From Gelria sp. (GTDB lineage: Bacteria; Bacillota; Syntrophomonadia; Syntrophomonadales; Syntrophomonadaceae): a stretch of DNA of 6,919 nt. A model generated the notes under the pieces. That model had not been told where the DNA came from and did no database searches. It saw nothing but the letters and a program-made list of their open reading frames with translations. Every line of letters starts with the position of its first letter. Position 1 is the first letter of the stretch. Below are positions 1 to 4,892 of the stretch, piece by piece. Location: NCBI GenBank assembly GCA_012839665.1, contig DUMX01000015.1, positions 1-6,919 of the forward strand, given 5' to 3'. The position numbers were made by a program, and so were the translations under genes.

Positions 1-14
1 AGGCATACGGCCTA

Positions 15-392
15 TTAACAATGTTTCTGTAACCATAAGGGGGATTCCTGTATTTTCACATTCTTTACCAGACGAGCAGCATAGCGATGACAAAGGTTGG
101 GGTCTTTTATTTCCACTTTGATATATTGATTTATATTTTCCTGGTTTTCTTTGATAACAATATCAGGCAACCGTAGACTGGAACCAGTCAGTGCAGCCAC
201 TTCCCGGGCCAGGTTAATCATGCCCAGGCAGTCACCCCGATTAGGAGTTAAATCTAAATCCAGAATAAAATCATCTTCTACCTGGTCTATACCTTCAATG
301 GCAATACCAGCCATAGTAAGCCGGTGTGCCAGTTCTTCTGCTTTCCAATTGAAATCTACATATTGCTTCAACCAATTAATTGATACGCCCAT
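15..392 (-). CDS. pheT: Phenylalanyl-tRNA synthetase beta subunit, N-terminal part; frame broken near window edge
   Basis: This is the beta chain of the alpha2-beta2 enzyme that charges tRNA-Phe. The visible 125 residues open with the B1 fold (VSINWLKQYVDF, then MAGIAIEGID at 28-36), continue with the diagnostic LDLDLTPNRGDCLGM (44-58) and REVAAL, and reach the start of the B3/B4 region (KNVKIQESPLWLQ, 110-122). Bacterial PheT normally carries a tRNA-binding OB-fold (B2) of about 110 residues between EGI and LDLxLTPNR. Here only a short linker (QVED) joins them, so B2 is absent. After SPLWLQ the frame meets tandem stops (positions 12-17). The +2 frame stays open to position 1 and reads LLIGRMP, which resembles the expected LLxxGIRP. 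The ATG follows a purine-rich SD (AGGGGGTGG) that overlaps the pheS stop, with an 11-nt gap, so the two genes are co-transcribed from the T-box promoter. A sequencing indel near a contig end is as likely as a real pseudogene. Confidence 0.85.
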   Translation of the reverse strand: MGVSINWLKQYVDFNWKAEELAHRLTMAGIAIEGIDQVEDDFILDLDLTPNRGDCLGMINLAREVAALTGSSLRLPDIVIKENQENINQYIKVEIKDPNLCHRYAARLVKNVKIQESPLWLQKHC

Positions 393-403
393 GATTCCAC
401 CCC

Positions 404-1426
404 CTAAAACTGCCGCAAAAAGCGTTTATCATTATCAAAAAACAGACGCAAATCATTAATACCGTATTTTAGCATGGCTATTCTCTCCACGCCCATACCG
501 AAGGCAAATCCGGTAACTTGTTCGCCATCATAACCTCCGAACTGCAGCACCCGGGGGTCAACCATTCCTGCTCCCAAAATTTCCAGCCAACCTGTATGAG
601 AGCATACCCGGCAACCGGAACCTTTGCAATTTACACAGGATATATCCATTTCCGCACTGGGTTCCGTAAAGGGGAAGAAGCTGGGACGATAGCGTACCTT
701 GACATCTTCACCAAATATTTTGTGTGCAAAAAGCATTAACGTACCTTTCAAATGGCCAAAGGTTATCCTCTTATCAATCACCAGCCCTTCCACCTGACTA
801 AACATAGGGGAATGCGTGGCATCGTCATCACGGCGGTAGACCTTACCGGGAACAATTATCTTTACCGGTAGTTGGGGAGCAAGTTTCTCCATAGTACGTA
901 CCTGTACCGGAGAGGTATGGGTACGAAGTAATATATCCTCACTTATATAAAAAGAATCCTGCATTTCCCGAGCGGGATGATCCCGAGGAATATTTAAGGC
1001 TTCAAAATTATAATAATCATATTCTATCTCCGGGCCTTCAGCAACGGAAAAACCCATAGCCAGGAATATGTCCCTTATTTCTTCAATAATCAGGGTCAGC
1101 GGATGTTTACCACCACGCTGCAAAGGTAAACCGGGTAGGCTGACATCGATACTCTCTTGAGCCAGACGCAGCTGTAGTTCCTGACCTTTAATTTCCTCGG
1201 TCCGGCTGCGTATCATATCCTCTAATTTTTGTTTCAGCTCATTGGCAACCTTGCCTACACTAGCTCGCTCCTGTGCATCCAGGTCTTTTAATCCTCTTAA
1301 GACCTGGGTTATCTCACCTTTACGCCCCAGCACTTTGACCCTTAGTTCATTAAGTTCACCTATGCTGTTTGCCTGCACAAGCCGTTGTTCTGAGTTGTTA
1401 GCAATTTCTTTTAACCTATTTAGCAC
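404..1426 (-). CDS. pheS: Phenylalanyl-tRNA synthetase alpha subunit
   Basis: This is the catalytic class II chain that activates Phe with ATP and transfers it to tRNA-Phe in the cytoplasm, together with PheT. Numbered from the GTG start it has 340 residues, the usual size. An N-terminal coiled-coil tRNA-binding arm (about 1-85) is followed by the synthetase core: GGKHPLT (105-111), MQDSFY (155-160), RTHTSPVQ (168-175), motif 2 PGKVYRRDDDATHSPMF (193-209), the Phe-pocket strand FFPFTEPSAEMD (250-261), a CxxCxGxGCxxC cluster (264-275) and motif 3 GMGVERIAMLKYG (310-322). I chose GTG at 1424-1426 for two reasons. It lies 10 nt after GGGAGG, and it puts the LGRKG motif at the same residue number as in B. 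subtilis PheS from memory. The longer frame to 1537 runs through the T-box and terminator and cannot be coding. The final FLRQF is typical of the family. Confidence 0.96.
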   Translation of the reverse strand: MLNRLKEIANNSEQRLVQANSIGELNELRVKVLGRKGEITQVLRGLKDLDAQERASVGKVANELKQKLEDMIRSRTEEIKGQELQLRLAQESIDVSLPGLPLQRGGKHPLTLIIEEIRDIFLAMGFSVAEGPEIEYDYYNFEALNIPRDHPAREMQDSFYISEDILLRTHTSPVQVRTMEKLAPQLPVKIIVPGKVYRRDDDATHSPMFSQVEGLVIDKRITFGHLKGTLMLFAHKIFGEDVKVRYRPSFFPFTEPSAEMDISCVNCKGSGCRVCSHTGWLEILGAGMVDPRVLQFGGYDGEQVTGFAFGMGVERIAMLKYGINDLRLFFDNDKRFLRQF

Positions 1427-1740
1427 CTTCCTTAATCCTCCCTGCAGAAAATAAAAAACTTTCATCCCCCTGTAGGGACGAAAGCTATTCCGCGGTACCA
1501 CCCTGATTAACCGGTTCTTAATTATTTTAAAAAACAAAAAACCGGTTCACTTGATTGATGCCTTTAACGGTGGCTACCGGTGAGACCTACTACTATTTCA
1601 ACCTACTGCTCCCAGGTGAATTCACTTACTTTTCCCCTGGCGTGCTTTCAGTCAGTGGCACAGCCTCCCTGTAAGGTTAAGCGGTAAGCTACTTATCCTG
1701 TTCATAGCTTTTATATCTATTGAGTGCTTAACATCTTATA
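1427..1740 (-). promoter_or_regulatory. tRNA-Phe-responsive T-box leader of pheST
   Basis: This is a complete T-box riboswitch read on the minus strand. The Stem I base pairs CAGG (1697-1700) with CCTG (1613-1616). The next helix pairs CTTAC (1684-1688) with GTAAG (1625-1629). Between them lies the specifier loop, whose 3' side reads TGAATTCA with UUC, a Phe codon, at 1618-1620. The near-invariant T-box AGGGTGGTACCGCGG is at 1490-1504, and the intrinsic terminator follows at 1448-1484. Two copies of the palindrome AACCGGTT (1509-1516 and 1540-1547) can pair with each other just upstream of the T-box and form an additional helix. Known T-box logic is that uncharged tRNA-Phe binds the specifier and the T-box bulge, stabilises the antiterminator and lets transcription enter pheS. 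The specifier and the downstream genes agree. Confidence 0.95.
1448..1484 (-). terminator. T-box regulated intrinsic terminator
   Basis: On the minus strand CTTTCGTCCCT pairs with GGGGATGAAAG (11 positions including two G-U pairs) around a short ACAG loop, followed by TTTTTTATTTT. The 5' side follows directly after the T-box sequence, so antiterminator and terminator pairing would be mutually exclusive. An in-frame ATG inside the 3' arm is not a start codon. Confidence 0.93.
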
Positions 1741-1746
1741 TAATAA

Positions 1747-1775
1747 ATAATATATGATGCAACCAGAAGTTTCAA
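1747..1775 (-). promoter_or_regulatory. Probable sigma-A promoter of the pheST T-box transcript
   Basis: On the minus strand TTGAAA (1770-1775) and TATTAT (1747-1752) are separated by 17 nt. Each is one mismatch from the -35 or -10 consensus, apart from the fourth and fifth positions of the -35 box. Initiation would fall near 1740, about 40 nt before T-box Stem I, a normal distance. The spacer is otherwise AT-rich and no competing pair is better. Confidence 0.6.
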
Positions 1776-1873
1776 AAAGATTCCACAGATATTCAGCCTG
1801 ATCTACCATTCTGCTCCACCCTTCAATCATAGTCCCGGGTCGAACTGAGACTTATTATATTATAGCAATAAAT

Positions 1874-2668
1874 TTAATACAGTAACATGCTGTTTCTCTG
1901 TTTCCATACTTCCATCATGATTATAGCACATGCAACTGCTGCATTCAAAGAGTCAACTTCAGGATTAGTTGGTATAGCAAAAAAGCTATCACAGCAAGAT
2001 TTTATTTCCGGGCTGATTCCTCTAGCCTCGCTGCCTATTACGATTATAGTAGGTTTTTTGTAATCCTTTTCAAAAATAGTCATACCAGCATCAGAGGCAG
2101 TACCCATAACCTGATAACCTGCCAATTTTAACTGCTCTATCTTGCTCCGACCTACCGAGGTATATACGGGAATATTGAAAATTCCACCCATACTGGCCCG
2201 AACTGCTTTAGGGCTAAATGGGTCGGTACAGCCGTCACCGAGCAGTATCCCATCAATATTTAAAGCCCAGGCCGTCCTGATAATAGTCCCCAAATTGCCG
2301 GGGTCGGCTATCTGATCCAATAGTATCAAACTGAAATTGCGCCCCATTAACTGCTCGAAATCAGGGCTGGGAATTGGGGCTACGGCTATGATACCCTGAG
2401 GAGTTTCGGTGTCAGCTATAGCCTTAAACAACCGGGAGTCAATCTCCAACCACTCTAACCCGCTAAACTGTTCATACAAGACTTGGTATTCCTCCCGCTG
2501 GGTTTCGTCTACCAGTACCCTTATCAGTGGTTTTTTACTGTGTAAGGCCTCACTTACCATAGTTTTACCTTCCAGCAAGAACATCTGCTCCCGAGTCCGA
2601 TATTTCCTGTTTTTCAAACTTATGGCCTGCTTTATAAACTGATTGTCCCTGGAAGTAATCTTCTTCAC
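1874..2668 (-). CDS. SpoU/TrmH-family RNA 2'-O-ribose methyltransferase (YsgA-like)
   Basis: This SAM-dependent SPOUT enzyme probably 2'-O-methylates 23S rRNA. The 264-residue protein has an N-terminal substrate-binding domain (about 1-95, starting SRDNQFIKQAISLKNRKYR, with FLLEG at 30-34). A trefoil-knot SpoU domain follows. Motif 1 is DQIADPGNLGTIIRTA (118-133), with N125 and catalytic R131. Motif 2 is VIGSEARGISPE (210-221). Motif 3 is IPTNPEVDSLNAAVACAI (232-249). The start is GTG at 2666-2668; no good SD lies within 15 nt. The gene begins 21 nt beyond the rplT terminator, so it depends on read-through or on a promoter further upstream. In Bacillus the homolog ysgA also sits beside pheST and has been reported to modify the 23S A-loop (name RlmP). 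Assigning that exact target here is inference; RlmB or TsnR-like activity cannot be excluded. Confidence 0.9.
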   Translation of the reverse strand: MKKITSRDNQFIKQAISLKNRKYRTREQMFLLEGKTMVSEALHSKKPLIRVLVDETQREEYQVLYEQFSGLEWLEIDSRLFKAIADTETPQGIIAVAPIPSPDFEQLMGRNFSLILLDQIADPGNLGTIIRTAWALNIDGILLGDGCTDPFSPKAVRASMGGIFNIPVYTSVGRSKIEQLKLAGYQVMGTASDAGMTIFEKDYKKPTIIVIGSEARGISPEIKSCCDSFFAIPTNPEVDSLNAAVACAIIMMEVWKQRNSMLLY

Positions 2669-2689
2669 TTCTATTCTTTCGCTTCCCTT

Positions 2690-2721
2690 AAAAAAAGTAT
2701 GGCAATATCGCCATACTTTTT
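2690..2721 (-). terminator. Intrinsic terminator after rplT
   Basis: AAAAAGTATGGC (2692-2703) and GCCATACTTTTT (2710-2721) form a perfect 12-bp stem with a 6-nt loop. On the minus strand the stem runs into seven T residues (2690-2696). It lies 11 bp after the rplT stop and marks the end of the infC-rpmI-rplT operon. It is nearly symmetric, so it could also stop transcription from the other side. Confidence 0.9.
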
Positions 2722-2732
2722 ACTTACTTTAT

Positions 2733-3092
2733 TTATTTGCTGGCATGTTGCTTAGAAAGCTCTGCCAATTCGGTAAAGCCACCCGGGTCGGTAACTGCCA
2801 GTTCCGCCAGCATTTTGCGGTTAATATCCACACCGGCTACCTTTAATCCATGTACCATACGGCTGTAAGTAGTTCCGTTATTACGGGCAGCAGCATTAAT
2901 ACGGGCAATCCAAAGTTTACGAAAATCTCTTTTTTTCTTGCGCCGATGTGCATAAGCATAATTACCTGATTTCATAACCTGCTGATTAGCTACCCGATAT
3001 AGTTTAGATTTGCTTCCCCGATAGCCTTTGGCCAGCTTAAGCACCTTTTTATGTCTTTTATGTGCACTTACTCCACCTTTTACTCTCGGCAT
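2733..3092 (-). CDS. rplT: 50S ribosomal protein L20
   Basis: L20 is an early-assembling 23S rRNA-binding protein and, in Firmicutes, the autogenous repressor of this operon. At 119 residues it is the normal length. The N-terminal half is a very basic extension that penetrates the rRNA (MPRVKGGVSAHKRHKKVLK, then GYRGSKSKLYR). The family signature KKRDFRKLWIARINAAAR falls at about 53-70, and the globular C-terminal half carries SRMVHGLKVAGVDINRKMLAELAV. The ATG follows AGGAGGT at 3101-3107 with a 9-nt spacer. The gap to the rpmI stop is 20 nt. A terminator follows at 2690-2721. Nothing in the protein looks unusual. Confidence 0.98.
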   Translation of the reverse strand: MPRVKGGVSAHKRHKKVLKLAKGYRGSKSKLYRVANQQVMKSGNYAYAHRRKKKRDFRKLWIARINAAARNNGTTYSRMVHGLKVAGVDINRKMLAELAVTDPGGFTELAELSKQHASK

Positions 3093-3112
3093 ATCTCAAA
3101 ACCTCCTGATAT

Positions 3113-3307
3113 CTAATAAGGAATTAATTTGGAAATCCTCTTGGTTTCCTGTTTGCTGACCAATCCGCTCTTGCGCAGGTTTCTTTTTCTCTTAGGAGAT
3201 TTACTCCCCAGCAGATGACTGGCATAAGCTTTTGACCTTTTTATCTTACCGGTACCGGTCTTTTTAAATCTTTTAGCGGCACCCCGATGGGTTTTCATCT
3301 TGGGCAT
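3113..3307 (-). CDS. rpmI: 50S ribosomal protein L35
   Basis: L35 is a small, highly basic large-subunit protein. The 64 residues match the family throughout: MPKMKTHRGAAKRFKKTGTG at the N terminus, SHLLGSKSPKRKRNLRKSG in the middle, and a typical short C terminus ending KLIPY. The start codon follows the infC stop with no gap (TAA then ATG), and the SD (AAGGAGG, 8 nt before the ATG) lies inside the last codons of infC. Translation of L35 is therefore probably coupled to IF3 synthesis, as is usual for this operon. Confidence 0.98.
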   Translation of the reverse strand: MPKMKTHRGAAKRFKKTGTGKIKRSKAYASHLLGSKSPKRKRNLRKSGLVSKQETKRISKLIPY

Positions 3308-3850
3308 TTAGTTATCCTCCTTCTTATCATTCTTATCATTATCCAGTTTCGGTATTAGAAATGTTACCATATTTCTTCCCTCAACCTTGGGGGGCTTCTC
3401 CACGCTGGATATATCTGTTAGTTCCTCGACAAACTTCAATGATAATTTTTCCCCCAGCTCGGGATGGGTAATTTCTCTTCCTCTAAACATAATGGTTAGT
3501 TTCACCTTGTCCCCACCGGATAAAAATCTTCGTGCATTTCTAGCTTTAACCTGAAAGTCGTGTTCTTCTATATTAGGTCTCATTTTGACCTCTTTTACGG
3601 CAATGACTTTCTGCTTTTTACGGGCTTCTTTTTCCCGTTTGTTCTGTTCAAATTTATATTTCCCGTAGTCCATTAATCGGCACACAGGCGGCTGAGCGGA
3701 AGGAGCCACTTCCACCAGGTCAAACCCTCGCTCTCGAGCTATTCCCAGGGCCTCACGAATATTGACTATACCCATTTGTTCCCCATCATCGCTTACCAGT
3801 CTAACTTCCCTGACCCGGATATTCTCGTTAATCCTCCAATCTTTGCTGAT
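3308..3850 (-). CDS. infC: Translation initiation factor IF-3, AUC start codon
   Basis: IF3 binds the 30S subunit, blocks premature 50S joining and rejects initiation at non-AUG codons. From the start chosen here the protein has 180 residues. The N-domain opens SKDWRINENIRVREVRL and continues with DGEQMGI and the signature VEVAPSAQPPVCRLMDYGKYKFEQ (split 46-53 and 54-69). A lysine-rich linker helix leads to the C-domain, with KVKLTIMFRGREITHPELG (115-133) and VEGRNMVTFLIPK (156-168). A charged Asp/Lys tail ends the protein. The first ATG in frame (3773-3775) would delete the conserved first 25 residues. The conserved SKDWRIN is reached only from ATC at 3848-3850, which lies 8 nt after a perfect AGGAGGTG (3859-3866). 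AUU, AUC or AUA starts are an established feature of infC and underlie IF3 autoregulation. Confidence 0.95.
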   Translation of the reverse strand: MSKDWRINENIRVREVRLVSDDGEQMGIVNIREALGIARERGFDLVEVAPSAQPPVCRLMDYGKYKFEQNKREKEARKKQKVIAVKEVKMRPNIEEHDFQVKARNARRFLSGGDKVKLTIMFRGREITHPELGEKLSLKFVEELTDISSVEKPPKVEGRNMVTFLIPKLDNDKNDKKEDN

Positions 3851-4002
3851 AAGATGTTCACCTCCTAAATAATAAAAAAAAGCGAGTTAGCAAAAACTCG
3901 CTTTTTGGCAGACATTTATAAGTAAGCCTTCATGTGCCTGTGCCAAATACCTTACGAACTTCAAGGTTGCAAGGTGAGAAGCGAAGCTTCTGCTTAGTAC
4001 AA
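3851..4002 (-). promoter_or_regulatory. Autoregulatory leader of infC-rpmI-rplT, probable L20 leader
   Basis: This is the untranslated leader of about 150 nt between the infC promoter and the IF3 SD. It holds the hairpin AGAAGC-TTCG-CTTCT-like segment near 3975-3990, the conserved-looking stretch CACCTTGCAACC followed by AAGGTATTTGGCAC, and a TTTGGCA (3941-3947) that can pair with TGCCAAA (3904-3910). The latter overlaps the 5' arm of the terminator at 3873-3906. Mutually exclusive pairing just before a terminator is what L20-dependent attenuation of this operon requires in Bacillus. Assignment to the L20-leader family rests on position, on this architecture and on remembered sequence resemblance; no covariance search was run. 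Confidence 0.72.
3873..3906 (-). terminator. Intrinsic attenuator in the infC leader
   Basis: On the minus strand AAAAAGCGAGTT pairs perfectly with AACTCGCTTTTT (12 bp, 6-nt loop) and continues into a T-run. It lies 7 bp before the IF3 SD, so its default action is to stop transcription before the operon. It is the output element of the leader described above. Confidence 0.9.
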
Positions 4003-4007
4003 ACCCG

Positions 4008-4036
4008 AGTATACCATATGTTAGGCCATATGGCAA
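4008..4036 (-). promoter_or_regulatory. Sigma-A promoter of infC-rpmI-rplT
   Basis: On the minus strand TTGCCA (4031-4036) and TATACT (4008-4013) are separated by exactly 17 nt. Transcription would start near 4001 and produce the leader with its attenuator. The spacer contains a CCATATGG palindrome and a second CATATGG copy. This is the best promoter match in the window. Confidence 0.8.
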
Positions 4037-4050
4037 CTGTATCGGATTAA

Positions 4051-4243
4051 GAATTATTATTGTCCGGCACGTACGCTAGACGCATACCCAAAGGACATAC
4101 AGCAACCTATGAAAATAGTTGCACCGGTATTGCGACAACATGCCGGAACGGCACAGGGGTCGTTCCCTACACTTCCCACCGAAGGCTACTATATACCCGA
4201 CAGGGTGAAGCCTTCGCTATCCTTTAAAAAAATAATAAAATTC
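4051..4243. other. Candidate structured RNA or small non-coding element made of nested inverted repeats
   Basis: This stretch of about 190 bp is visibly richer in GC than its AT-rich flanks and has no convincing ORF. The outer inverted repeat is GAATTATTATT (4051-4061) with AATAATAAAATTC (4231-4243). Inside are five further pairings. TCCGGCA (4063-4069) pairs with TGCCGGA (4141-4147). GTACGC (4071-4076) pairs with GCATAC (4082-4087). GCAACCTAT (4102-4110) pairs with ATAGTTGC (4115-4122) around GAAA, with one bulged C. GGAACG (4145-4150) pairs with CGTTCC (4161-4166). CGAAGGCT (4181-4188 region) pairs with AGCCTTCG (4209-4216) and encloses ACCC-GACA-GGGT (4195-4206). Strand is undecided: the GTACGC stem closes fully, with a G-U pair, only on the minus strand, whereas the GAAA tetraloop favours the plus strand. 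I do not recognise the family, and no terminator with a T-tract is present. Confidence 0.5.
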
Positions 4244-4290
4244 AATGTCATTCATAAGCAATCAGTGTCTAATCCCGGTCTATTTTCTTC

Positions 4291-4650
4291 TTAACTCAAT
4301 AGTCTAAACTTGCCAATAATAGGAAGCTCCTTTCCTTTCCCGCCAAATCCATTAACCAACCCCATGATAACTAGCACCAGTATCCCCAGGGCAAAAATTG
4401 GCAGAAGCACCCAGCCAATTATAGGTATCATGGAAAGGATAATGCTTCCTCCAAAACCGAGAATAAATAATAACAAGGCCTGGTTTGCATGAAACCTACC
4501 ATAAGGGGAATCAGGGCAAGCTATTAAGGGTAGGAAAAAGATAAAATAGGCCAGACCAGCCATGGTCTTGTTCTTTTCAACATCTCCCGCATCAAAGATT
4601 GGAATCGCACCCTCCGCTGTCTGATTGTTAATGTTCGGGTCTGTAGTCAT
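4291..4650 (-). CDS. Small membrane protein, DUF4870-type
   Basis: The 119-residue protein has a polar, acidic N terminus (1-29) followed by three hydrophobic segments at about 30-45, 54-76 and 79-99. The pattern KTMAGLAYFIFFLPLI, then a polar GRFHANQAL turn, then IIGWVLLPIF, and a C-terminal GKGKELPIIGKFRLL is what I know from the DUF4870 (Tic20-like) family of small bacterial membrane proteins, common in Firmicutes. No biochemical role is established for it. Translation starts at an ATG 7 nt after AAGGAGGT (4657-4664). The gene is divergent from the solute-binding protein and shares with it a spacer containing two palindromes. No clear terminator follows, so its transcript may run through the structured element towards the infC promoter. 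Confidence 0.8.
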   Translation of the reverse strand: MTTDPNINNQTAEGAIPIFDAGDVEKNKTMAGLAYFIFFLPLIACPDSPYGRFHANQALLLFILGFGGSIILSMIPIIGWVLLPIFALGILVLVIMGLVNGFGGKGKELPIIGKFRLLS

Positions 4651-4713
4651 TAAAAAACCTCCTTAATGAAAATTTTGATTATGCCACATTGTATACATTC
4701 TCACTTAATAAAG

Positions 4714-4769
4714 AATCACCCCGAGGGTGATTTTGCCCCGGAAACAGCAGAATCACCCTCAGGGTGACA
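4714..4769. repeat. Tandem pair of TCACCC-GGGTGA palindromes in a divergent spacer
   Basis: AATCACCC-CGA-GGGTGATT (4714-4732) and AATCACCC-TCA-GGGTGACA (4751-4769) are two copies of one palindrome with start-to-start spacing of 37 bp. The first has eight paired bases, the second six. The left copy is followed by TTTTG and might terminate weakly. The position between two divergent genes would suit an operator, but short GC-rich palindromes of this kind also occur as dispersed intergenic repeats. Nothing here decides between these. Confidence 0.7.
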
Positions 4770-4814
4770 GTATGAATAGTATTAAAATAAATGTATTTTA
4801 AATTTTTACGCAAG

Positions 4815-4823
4815 TGCTATAAT
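4815..4823 (+). promoter_or_regulatory. Extended -10 promoter for the solute-binding protein gene
   Basis: TGC followed by a perfect TATAAT (4818-4823) forms an extended -10. There is no good -35 hexamer at 17 nt (ATTTTA). Initiation near 4830 would give a leader of about 60 nt with no evident terminator. The second palindrome copy ends about 45 bp upstream of the -10. Confidence 0.6.
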
Positions 4824-4892
4824 TAATGAAGTTAGTAAGAAAGTGGTAATAGACGCGACGGATGGTAGTTGCGTGTGAGGGGGAGATACATA

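Noticed and set aside
1427..1537. N-terminal extension of PheS by 37 residues from an ATG at 1535-1537, or a shorter one from the ATG at 1463-1465
   Set aside because: Both run through the T-box and terminator hairpin. The GTG at 1424-1426 has an SD and gives family-standard length.
3773..3775. ATG as start of infC
   Set aside because: It would delete the conserved first 25 residues (SKDWRINEN and onward) and has no suitable SD, whereas ATC at 3848-3850 has a perfect one.
4051..4243. Identification of the structured element as tRNA, group II intron domain V, tmRNA, cyclic-di-GMP or M-box riboswitch
   Set aside because: Some short strings looked suggestive, but none of the defining conserved cores or end structures of those families are present.
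4109..4294. Plus-strand ORF of 61 codons across the structured intergenic region
   Set aside because: No SD, no recognisable domain, and the frame runs through strong inverted repeats; more likely a chance opening in a non-coding element.
4690..4705. Minus-strand promoter for the DUF4870 gene with TACAAT as -10
   Set aside because: No acceptable -35 at 16-18 nt, so I cannot support a specific site although a promoter must exist nearby.
4714..4736. Rho-independent terminator on the plus strand at the first palindrome
   Set aside because: The stem is followed by only four T residues and no gene upstream on that strand needs it; listed as a repeat instead.
4869..4892. Upstream TTG start for the solute-binding protein
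   Set aside because: It lacks an SD and would place extra Arg residues before an already complete lipoprotein signal; the TTG at 4893 follows AGGGGGAG.
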